Shown piece after piece: positions 36,101-48,100 of a DNA stretch of 64,000 nt; the first letter of the stretch is position 1; every line of letters starts with the position of its first letter. Position numbers and translations under genes: made by a program. Source of the DNA: Eurosta solidaginis (taxonomy: Eukaryota; Arthropoda; Insecta; Diptera; Tephritidae); NCBI RefSeq assembly GCF_040869045.1, contig NC_090322.1, positions 169,460,672 through 169,524,671 on the forward strand, given 5' to 3'. Under the pieces are notes generated by a model, which saw only the letters and a list, made by a program, of their open reading frames with translations, was not told the origin of the DNA and made no database searches.

Positions 36101-39100
36101 TTTTTCGGTTTTTCGAAATTTTCGATATCGAAAAAGTGGGCGTCGTTATAGTCCGATTTCGTTCATTTTAAATAACGATCTGAGATGAGTGCCCAGGAAC
36201 CTACATACCAAATTTCATCAAGATACCTCAAAATTTACTCAAGTTATCGTGCTTACAGATGGACGGACAGACGGACGGACGGACATGGCTAAATCAATTT
36301 CTTTTTTCACCCAGATCATTTTGATATATAGAAGTCTATATCTATCTCGATTAGTTTATGCCTTTACGGGGTACCGTTATGCGAACAAAATTAATATACT
36401 CTGTGAGCTCTGCTCAGCTGAGTATAAAAAATGTAAGGTGTGATAACCTCCGAAGAGATTTTAGGCGACCGTCGTGGTGTGATGGTAGCGTGCTCCGCTT
36501 ACCACACCGGAGATTCTGGGGTGAACCCTGGCCAAAGCAACATCAAAACTTTAGAAACAAGTTTTTTTCAATTAGATGAAAATTTTTCTAAGTGGGTCGC
36601 CCTTCGGCAGTGTTTGGCAAGCACTTGGAGTGTATTTCTTGTACGATAAATTAAAAGGAGCACGACGCAAATTGGAAGAGAAGCTCGGCCTAAAATCTCT
36701 TTTATAAATGTATCTTACAAAATACTAGTGACTATCTTGAGAAAACATCGAGAAAATTGGCAAACGTTAGAGTGACGGCTCTTAACAAATAAAAAGCGAT
36801 AGCCGCAACATGTAATATGATATTCCAAGTGTGATATGATTTCCAAGGTGGCAAAAATAAAAGTGGGTGTCGAGATTTGTGGACAGCCAAAACCATTTAA
36901 ATTGTCAAGCGCCAAATAAGTATACAACAACTGTGCTTTGACATCGAAGCGCTACAACAATATTGAACAACTATTTTTTTGGGATGATTCTGAAAGACTC
37001 AGCCTGATGTCAATTTTTGCTAAAATGTTGCTAGTTCATTCGTCTATAGCAGTTCGTCGTTTTCATGAATATTATTTTTGGTAGCAGATAGAAAGCAGAG
37101 AGACAATTATTCACCCTTATTGTCATTGTCGTCGTCGACATCGTCGTCGTTTTTCAGTTGACGTCACATCGTATCGACGTATTCGCCACTTCGACACCAA
37201 ACGGTATTGGCTGAGCTTATTGAGACGACGACGACAATTTATCGATAAAACGAAAGGAAAATATACCATTTCTGCCATTTCTGGATCAGCTGTTAGTTTT
37301 TTACTATTTCTGTATCTTTTTTCGCAATTTGAGATTTCTTTAAATATTTCATTTCAAGATTTTACAAAATGGTTTTGTTATAACAGTAGCGCGAGCTCTA
37401 GTGACGATAATTAAAAAGAGGAGCTTAGACTCAATAGAAAAAAAAAATCAGAAATAACTCCGATTTTTTCTAGCTCAGCTACAAGAACCTCGAATTGTTG
37501 CGCACTCGTTATTTTCTTTTTGAATATCAAAAAAAAAATGCATATTAGGTACATGTTTGTGTATTTAATTAGTTAAAAAAGAAATGTTTTACTTACAAAT
37601 TAGTCTTCTGTCGTCAGTAAAAACAGCGTCGACAAAAATGGCGTCGTGTGAGGGCGACGACGACAACAAATTTGCTAAGCCAATGCCAAACATGCGTCGA
37701 TAGTCGCCAATAGTTATCAAAACGACGATGGCAATACCGAATTTAAAACGTCCTCGTGAGTCGTTGTCGTTCAGTGACGACAATGACAATAAGGGTGATT
37801 ATACTGAAAACTTTTAATGCAAAGTATTATTCTTCGTGTATTCTGTTGTAAGACTGAGACTCTAGAAAGTTTCAGTGATTTAGTGCCCTCTAGACCTTTT
37901 TTTGAGATTGGTATGCTTAGACGAACGACGTGGCGGCCACCGTGGTGTGATGGTAGCGTGCTCCGCCTACCACACCGTATGCCCTGGGTTCACACCCCGG
38001 GCAAAGCACCATCAAAATTTTAGAAATAAGGTTTTTAAATTAGAAGAAAATTTTTATAAGCGTGGTCGCCCCTCGGCAGTGTCTGGCAAGCGCTCCGAGT
38101 GTATTTCTGCCATGAAAAGCTCTCAGTGAAAACTCATCTGCCTTGCAGATGCCGTTCGGAGTCGGCATAAAACTTGTAGGTCCCGTCCGGCCGATTTGTA
38201 GGGAAAATCAATAGGAGCACGACGCAAATTGGAAGAGAAGTTCGGCCTTAGATCTCTTCGGAGGTTATCGGGCCTTACATTTTTTTTTTTATTCATTTAC
38301 CTTTTTAAACGCTCTTTACTGCTAAAGTTCTCCACCACTTTATTTGGATCCACATCTAATATGCTATCAATATCACTCAATACACCCATTATCGGTTCGA
38401 ATAATGCTGCCGTGAGAAAGATTTTTGCCGAAAACATCGACTCATTCAAGCGATGATAGAGACGTGCAAATGCCGATGAATTTGCACGCAACAAATTGCG
38501 TGGATTTTCATTGACAACAATTTGTATTTCAATTAATTCACGTAAAAGTTTTAAAATCATTTCCACATCCTTTGTATTGATGGCATTACCATATAGACCT
38601 GACGATATTGTATGTATGACATAGCTGAGGTGCTGTGGTGTTATCTCCGCAATGCGATCGCCAGTGGCCAGTGAAAGTGCAAGTAGATAAGGTGAACGAT
38701 AGAGGTGATTGAAGAGTTCTTCATAGGCAATAGCATGCTGCAGTGAAATAGAGCATGAAAAAATGTGAAATTAAACAAATTGAATAAAAACAATTGAAAG
38801 CAAGCAAATATAAATATGTATGTTAAAATATTGTACAGTAACTCAAAATTGAATATGTACGATTCCAACAATTGGTCGAATATTTTTTCAATGAGCCATA
38901 CTTCTATTCAATTAAGTAGCCATATCGCTCATTTACTTCAATAGTGTCATAACTCAAAAAAAATGACTTTTGAGTTAATAACATATAAACGTACCCAATG
39001 ACATGATCTATGTTGTATAAAAAAATCTTTGTGATCAGTTACAAATTTACCCCGTGCTATACAAATGAAAATATACCTTTATATGCGAAACATATCGCAC

Positions 39101-42100
39101 ACTGACTACAAAAGAGTCACAACTTGAAAAATGTAAATGTTCAGGAGAGAAGAAAAACGGTTTATGTGAAAACGTCTGTAATGTTATACTGAAATCCAGT
39201 TTTACAAAGGAGACCTTCTTTATAAAATGAATTGACGAAATTTTGTTGTAATTATTTGTTTACGGACAAAATATATAGTAATTTTGAATTATGACTATTT
39301 GACTGAAATATTTTTATTTTACTTTTGGTACTATATCCAATTATGCCTCTTTAACAGAAAAATTTACTTACTCTTTACGTATAAAAAGACACAATTTTGA
39401 TGAATACACAACAAAGTTAAAACTTTTTTGCAACAAGATAGTCAGAATTTAAAATAATACGCTTTATGCGTAAAAAACTGTTCACCTGTTCTTACGCACA
39501 TTGACACAAATAAAAATAGTACTCATTAGTTGATACAGCGCAAGCGATGCAATCAACACCAAAACTGGCATAACGGTAATTTTCCAGTTAAAGAAGAAAA
39601 TAATGACAACGAAAATTAAGGGGCAGTTAGAGATGTGTACTGTGAATTGGTTTATGGAAAAAACCGATTTTGAAAAATTTTAAGTTATGACTCTTTTGTA
39701 GTTAGTGTGCGATTTGGCAGTTAAAATCTTTGAATGACTCTGCTGGAAAATTGTGTTTTTTGAGTTATGACACTATTGAAGTAAATGAGCGATATGTATG
39801 TAAGTAGTCGAATTCACCTCATAATCCAGCACTTTCTTCGCATCAATATATTTAGCATTTTCATAGCTCTTTGCACGACGGCAACAAATAATTGGGCCCA
39901 CCTCCGGTCGCGACGTGATTAAATCATTCAGATTTTGCCTTTGTTGTGCACAAATGTAAGCCAACTGTAAAATTTAAATGTAAACAATGGACATTTTTTA
40001 GTAAAATGTTCAAAGAAATAAGAAATATAATGAAATACAATGGAGTTTAATAAAATGAAATGATAACAAAATGGAGAATAGGTTGAGCTTTATTGAATTA
40101 AATGCGATATTAAGTGATAGATATTTATGTACATCCCGGGCAAAACAATATTAAAAGGTTTTTTTATGTTAAACGATTTGGCATATCTACGGACTTTTCA
40201 AAATATTAAGTTACGCGATTCAATTTCCAACGTCTGAACTGGCAATGTTATAAAGGTTACTTAACATGCTGTTTGTTAATGTTTCCAAGAGCGCTAATTC
40301 AGATCTGGACATTGCGAATTCATTTGGTGAATTCTTTAAGTCGACTTGTTCATCCAATTGTGTTCATATCAGGCCACTGTCCATATATCTTAGAAAGTTC
40401 TAATTGCATTTTAAACTTTTTCATTGACAAAAATACCATTTTTTATTGACTTCTTGCATTGAAAATGATATTTTCTCCGGATCCAGATGGTGTTCCTAGT
40501 TGCGTGCTAAAGTACTGTGCTCTGAATCTATCTAAGCCGATCTTAAAATTATTTATTAAATTGCATCAGTCCCATCAATTTGAAAGCAACTGTTTATTAT
40601 TCGCTTATTCAGATAGAAGATAGGTCTGATATTGAGAATTACAGGGGCATAGCTAAACTCTCAGCTGTTCCTAATACTTTTTAGCAGATAATTACATGCC
40701 GCCTTCAGTATCTATGTAGTTCTTTATTATCAACTTGTCAAGATGGTTTGGCCGAATTTACTTCTCTAGTTATGGATGGCAAAAAACATATGTCATTTAT
40801 ACCGACTTTCAAAGCAATCGACTTTGTTCATCACAAACTTGGTCTACGTGGTTTTCCTAAGCATTTTTTATATTGGATTGCGAGGTATCTGAATGGTAGG
40901 ACTCACCGAGTTTTGCTAAAAAAAATTTTTCAATGTCAATTGCCGTAACATCTGGCGTACCTCAGGATGGCCATTTGGGTTCTTTACTGTTTCCGTTATT
41001 CCTATATGACTTACCAAATATTATCTTACACTTATCTTAAACTTTGTTATACATATCTGCCCACGGACTCGTCCTGTCTTGATCATCAACAGACCGATTT
41101 GGACTCATTTCAAAGGTGGTGTACAGCAAATTAACTTGTTTTGAATGGCTCTAAATGTAAGCAAATGACTTTTCGCTATGTGAAGTCAGTTTTAACAACT
41201 TATATACTAAATAGAACCCCTTTAGGACGTATTACCGATGTAAAAAAAGAAATTCGCGTGGCTGGATAAATTTTGAAGAAAACCTTAAATCAAACCCAAA
41301 ATCATTTTGGAACTTTGTCAACTCAAAGAAATCAGTTTAGAATATTCCGCCCTCTTTTTCTTGCTGAAAAAGCTGACGGAGGACGCTGCAAATCTTTTTG
41401 CTGAATACTTTATGAACAATTTCACTTCTGATTCTGACAATCATGATAATATTACTTTTAATATTCAGGCTTCCATTGACTTCGGTAATCTAGTACTGTC
41501 TAAGGAAGATGTTCTTAATGGGCTTATTCGGCTTAAGACGTCGACGAGTACCGATATCGATGTTTGTCTGCAATTTTGTTTAAACAATGTGATTTCCTAG
41601 TCTATCCACTGTTGTTAATTTTTAATAATTCGTTATCTACAGGTACTTTTATTGATGCGTGGAAATTAGCGTTCACTACACCTAATTTCAAGGGCGGCAA
41701 TAAAAATGATATGACTAATTATAGGCCCATTTCAAAATTTTCCACCATGGCAAAGCTCTTTGAATGTATCATCCAAGATAAATTACGTTTCTGTGTTAAG
41801 AATTTTGTGTGTCCAGAGCAACATGGATTTTTTTCAGGACGCTCAACTGTGTCTAATTTGACTATTTTCTCTGATGACTGCCTCGCAGCTTTTCAGGCAG
41901 GATATCAGGTTGACGCTGTGTATACTGACTTTTCCAAGGCATTCGATCGGGTCTCCCATGTTATTTTGATTAAAAAGTTAGCCTGTTCGGGCTTTCACTC
42001 AGTATTTTTGAGTTGGTTTGAATCCTACTTATTGAATCGTCGTTGCATGGTTGTAGTCGATGGTTGTTGTTGTTGTTGTTGTAGCGATTAGGTTACTCCC

Positions 42101-45100
42101 CGAAGGCTTTGGGGAGTGTTATCGATGTGATGGTCCTTTGTCGGATACATATCCGATACGCTCCGGTAACACAGCACCATTAAGGTGCTGGCCCGACCAT
42201 CTCGGGAACGATGATGTTAGGTTGTTGTTGTTGCTGTTGTAGCGATAAGGTTGCTCCCCGAAGGCTTTGGGAGTGTTATCGATGTGATGGTCCTTTGCCG
42301 GATACAGATCCGGTACGCTTCGGTACCACAGCACCATTAAGGTGCTAGCCCGACCTTCTCGGGAACGATTTATATGGCCACATTAAACCTTCAGGCCATC
42401 CCCTCCCTCCCCACCACCAAGTTCCATGAAGAGCTTGGGGTCGCCAGAGCCTCGCCTGTTGGTGAAACAGGATTCGCCGCGGATAGGTGAGGTTGACAAT
42501 TGGGTTTGGAGAAGCTATATATTGCGCTGGCAACCAGAAGGTTTGCGCTACACAGCCCCTTGAATCTGGTATTTTAGTCGCCTCTTATGACAGGCATACC
42601 TACCGCGGGTATATTCTGACCCCCTAACCCGCTGGGGGTGTTAGGTCTCATCCATTCGTTGCTTGCTCCGGTGTTCCACAAGATAGCATCCTGGGTCCGC
42701 TTTTTATTTTGTCTTGTTTATTAATGATATCCGGTCTTGCTTCTCTAAAGTAAGATTCTTGCTGTATGCAGACGACCTTAAGATATACTTGCCTATTCAT
42801 AGCCTTCATGATGCGGTATTGTTGCAAGAAGCTTTGGATAAATAAGTAAGTGGTGTAATAATAATCGGTTATCACTTAACCTAAAAAGTGCTTTCAAATA
42901 ACTTTTTCGAAGCGTGTCAACATGATTGATACCATGTATCAAATATGAAACTCGACCCTGTTGCGGGTTAGTGAAATTAAGGACTTGGGAGTAATATTTG
43001 ACTCGAAGCTTTCGTTTTAAAGTCATATTAATGTGTGCATTTCTAAGTCGTATGCCATGCTAGCTTTTGTTAGGCGTCATGGCTCGGATTTCAGTGACCC
43101 ATATACGCTAAAGCTTTTATATTCCGCGTTTGTGCGATCCAAACTTGAGTACGCTGGTTTCATCTGGTCTCCGTATTATTCCTGTCATGTTGCAAGAATT
43201 GAACGAATGCAAAAAGTATGCGTACACTTTGCATTATGCAGTCTGCGGTTCTCGGGTCCTATCCCGACTTATAAAGCTCGTTGCTTATTGATTAGCTTAA
43301 AATCATTGCAGGACAGGAGGACAATTTTATCGCTGTCGTTCGTTTTCGATTTGTTACGTGGGGTTGTTGATTGCCCTGTGCTCCTTGAGAGGGTTTTCAT
43401 TAATATTCCGGCTAGAGCTCTTCGTGCTTCTAAGTTTTTTCATATTGGTGTTCTTAGGGCTCTTTATGCGCGGAATGCTCCAAATACTAGAGCCTTAATT
43501 GAGTTCAATAGAATTTCTAAATTTTATGAGATAGATTTTTCTTGTTCGAAAGATTGTTGTCTGAGTATTTTAGGTAATTTATATTAACATTGTAAACTAC
43601 TTCATACTTTTATAATTAGCCTATAAGATTGTTTTTTAATTGGCTTAAATTAATAAATAAAAAAATAAATAAATAAATGATCTAGGTGTTTTTGATCTAA
43701 TTAAATTTTAACATACAACTTAAGAAGGGGGCAGACACACTTACTTGTAAGAATGTGCTGACACCACACTTCAACAAACACAAGCAAAGCCAACGTAAGT
43801 AATTGATCCGATATCATATTGAGTAAGCAGACAGAATGCAATCCATGGGAACTGCAGCGTAAGCGATATGATATGCGGACAAAATGCAAGCCGTGTGATT
43901 CGCCACGCAAGCGATAAAATATTATTTTGGCCAATCGTGGGAAGTGCAGTGTCAGCAATTATGAGATCACTTAGATTAATGTAGAAGCTTAGAGCTTAGT
44001 TTAAGTTAATGATAAAGTCAGTCTGTTTTTGACATTGAACGGAAATAAATGGTAAATATTGTTAAGCGGAAAAACCTATTTTTATTTGGATCTTTTCAGG
44101 TTGCAATGGGGCCGCGGGGCGGCCCCCAACTTTAACTTTTTGGAGCCCTACTCCTTGGGCTCCTTAACTGGCGCCCGAGCAGGGACCCACTGGCAAGTGG
44201 GTCCTTCAAAAAGGACCTCCTTAAATGTGAGGTCCATAGTGATTAGTGACAAAGTGATAGTGATAGTGGAGTGCTAAGAAAAAAATAATAATAGCAATTT
44301 TACCGATAAAGGAATAAAAAAATATATAGAGAGGCAAGACCTCAGCTTAGATAATTTAAGGCTTGTACAGCCAATAACGAAAATACCAAAACCGAGATTC
44401 ACCTTCGAGGGGACCCTCCGGTTATAACGATAGCTTAACTCTACGATTCCCTTCGGGACCCTCCAGGGTATAAAAGCTCCTCTCCCCAGGAGAGGTAAAA
44501 CGAATAATAAAAAAAAAACAAGTGAATAACAAAAAGTTGAGTGAAAAGTGATGCTACACGCAATAAATTACTACGTCCACTCCTAAAAGCCCTCAGAGGG
44601 TTATACAGGAATAATATTAAAAGAAGCGAGCCTGTGACCCCTAAGATCCTCTGGCGCGCGAATAAAATTCAACACGAAAATTGAAACATTTTATAAGTGA
44701 ATTATCCTACGGCCCCACTATTGCTATTCCAAGTGCACGTATAATTACACTGGCTGGGTGAGTCCGTATACCTATACTTCTAGGACGGACCTCACCATAC
44801 CAAAGGCCGAAACATGGTTAACGACTCCTGTGACCGTGTCATGTACACAAAAAATTTTTTTTTTTTGCAATATGCAACTTGCCGCTCCCTTCAGGATACG
44901 GCAAAAATTTCCTTCTGAAAAAGTTAACCCGAGCGTACACATAAGAACACACTTGGGCCGGCTTTAAAAGTTAACCCGAGCGTACACATAAGAACACACT
45001 TGGGCCGGCTTATCCTTTTGTGGAGTTTCCAGGGTACACATCAGCACACACTGGAAACGGTCACTCGTTACTTGCGATGCTTTCAGCGTACCCATAAGAA

Positions 45101-48100
45101 CACGCTAAAGATTCGCAATATGTCCAGAGCGTTGTGGAGCAACTGTGCGTTAGTAGGTTGCCTTCAATCTGATTGTCGACGACTAAAAAGGAGTGACACA
45201 GCCTCCCCTGACCAAAACCATAATTATTTAAAGACTAATGTACTGTGAAACGCCAACTTGGTACATGTCGCCGTTGCCATAAGAACACAGTAAAAGTTTC
45301 ACAAATGTAACTAAAGTCCTTTTTTTCTTTGCAGGAAACTGTCAAAGTGTAAGGACAACCTTAAAACTAAAACAAAAAACAAACAAATCGTCTGTGCTAT
45401 AAGGACTATCCCGTCAGGTGATCGCGAACGCCAGTAACACAAAAAAAAAAAATAAAAACAATTTTTAAAGAGCCACCATGTGCCAAATTAAAATTTAAAA
45501 ATATATTTTTTAATCTCAAACTAAATTTTTTTTTATCTGAAATGGACGCTTTAGCCACGAAAGTTAATGAACTTAATGGGGGCATCAATGCTCTCCTCGA
45601 TCAGATTAGGCGGCTTGAGACACGCCTTGGGGGTATAGAAAGCAACGGTGTTGCTCTGAACTCTAGGCTAGGGAAAATTGAATGCAATAACGCGAGTTTA
45701 GAACAAAATCTTGCCAGAATCGATGAGCGATTGGGGAGAGTAGAACAGAGTGGCGTAAGAACGCAGCCACAGGGGGTATTGGCAGCGGTGCGAACACCAC
45801 TGTCGGAGCCTAAAGGATATTGGCAGACTTCCCGACTGCGTGAAGGAGCTGCAAGTTTTTGAAGGCAGCCCTTCTCAATACATCTCTTGGGTTCACAGCG
45901 TTGAAGGAATTCTGTCGGACTACGATATCGTCAAGGAAAGGCCCCTGTATCGTGCCATCCTACAACATATTAGGCAAAAAATCCGTGGCTTTTCCGATGC
46001 AGCACTGGTAGCGTATAATGTTTTCGATAGCGATTGGGTAGAAATAAAAAGGGTATTATCGCTGCATTACGCAGACAAAAGGGACATTAGGACTTTAGAG
46101 CACCAACTGAATCAGCTAGATCAGAGAGGTTCAAAACTAGATGATTTCTACGCAACGGTCAATCATCAGTTGTCTCTAATAGTGAACAAAATCAAGTGCG
46201 ATGACTATAGCCAGGAAACCGTGTCGGTCCTTGTGGAAACGTACCGTAACAGGGCACTCGATGTTTTCATACGGGGCATCAGTCCAGAATTGTCGCGTAT
46301 GCTTATAGTGCAGAAGCCAAAAACACTGCCAGAAGCGTACACGGCCTGCCTTGACATCCAGAACCTAACGTTAAGGAACACAATAGTCCATGCAAACACT
46401 CCAAATAGAGTAGTTGTCCCCACCAATACCCTGTCGCAAGTTACTCAGAGACCACCGTTACCTCCTCGATCACGGTCTACATACAACTGGACGAATCGGA
46501 ACAATACTCAAGGGAACGGCCGGTCATCCTACAACAGATTCCAAGGCAATCAAGGGACGAACACCGCACCTCTTGCTAGACCCGCAGCCCCAAAACCTGC
46601 GGAAAGAATGGATGTCGACGACAGTGTTCAAACCGGACAGGTGAACTACATGAACCGACCGACGAATAACAACGCCTTCAAAAGGGGACCTGCATCATCG
46701 ATTGAAAAGATGCCCAAACAGCAGAGGCTCTACAACATGGAAGCCAACAGCGCAGATGTAGAAAGCGGACCTTCGACGTATGCTGAATCGACAGAAGACA
46801 ACTTCCAGCAGGTAAATTTTATGGCGGACGAGCCACCAGCCTATTTCATATGAGGACTACCGCGCAATCCAGTATACCCTATCTCACTTGTTTGACACCA
46901 AACAAAGTAGCCCTAAAGTTCTTAGTTGACACAGGGGCAAATAAAAATTTTATAAGACCTGAGTTAGCAACTAATACAGTCCCAGTCAATCCACCTGTCT
47001 CAGTAACCACCGTAGCAGGACCTGTAGTAATAAACAAAAAAATCAGTGGGAGATTTTTCCAAAATGCTGGTAACGAAGCTATGGTGACCTTTTACGCACT
47101 TCCTGGTTTAAGCTCGTTTGATGGGATAATAGGCGATGACACCCTCAAAGAACTGGGTGCCGTCATAGACAGGAAAAAACATGTCCTTACAATAGATCCC
47201 AATATAAGAATTCCGCTCAAAAACAAAGTCGTAGGAAGCCTAAATTTTTTCGAAACTGACGATATACCCGACGCAATTCTCCCAAGCCTAAAAGCCATGA
47301 TAGAAGAGTATTCTCATTTGTTCGGTCCACTTAACATCAAATCAAATATTAAAACCACAGTTCGAGCTGAGATAAAGACTACCACGAATGAGCCCATATA
47401 CACGAAAAGTTACCCATATCCTGCAAACATGAGGGAAGAGGTAGAAAAACAAATTACTGAGTTGCTTGAAGAAGGAATTATACGACCATCCAAAAGCCCG
47501 TACAATTCTCCTATTTGGGTAGTTCCGAAAAAACCCAAACCCTCTGGTGAAAAGCAGTATAGAATGGTAGTGGGCTTCAAACGTCTGAATGCAGTTACCG
47601 TACCAGACGCCTATCCTATCCCAGATATTAATGCAACGCTGGCCAGTTTAGGGAACGCAAAATATTTCACAACTATAGATCTGACCTCAGGCTTTCACCA
47701 AATCACAATGAAAGAAACAGATATACCCAAAACAGCGTTTTCAACAATGAATGGAAAGTACGAATTTCTGAGATTACCTTTTGGGTTAAAAAACGCTCCG
47801 GCTATATTCCAGCGAATGATTGATGACGTTCTTAAGGAGTATATAGGGAGGATATGCTACGTGTATATCGACGACATTATTGTCTTTGGAAAAAGTACCG
47901 ACGAACATTTAGTAAATTTAGAGATAGTGTTTAAACGGCTTGCGGATGCTAATTTGAGAGTGAATTTGGAAAAAACTAAGTTTATGAGAACGGAAGTAGA
48001 ATTTCTGGGATATGTAATAACATCCGACGGGATGAAGGCAGATCCTTCAAAGGTCCAAGCTGTAGAGAACCTCTCACCCCCAGAAACGCTTAAGGAACTA

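Larger units (their letters stand above)
41260..43680 (+). pseudogene. LINE ORF2 remnant (jockey-like) with two SINE-like insertions
   Basis: It starts near [13 protein letters not shown] and continues with RT motifs ([66 protein letters not shown]). SINE-like copies interrupt it at 42062-42638. It resumes [20 protein letters not shown] (the usual Gly is Asp here), [11 protein letters not shown] (about 42760), and a C-terminal region [20 protein letters not shown]. The end is an AT-rich tail (aaataaataaataaatga). Frames are broken in several places. Confidence 0.8.

Noticed and set aside
37220..37789. Two ORFs of 60-66 codons on opposite strands
   Set aside because: They fall in the arms of the TIR element at 37111-37798 and have no family resemblance.
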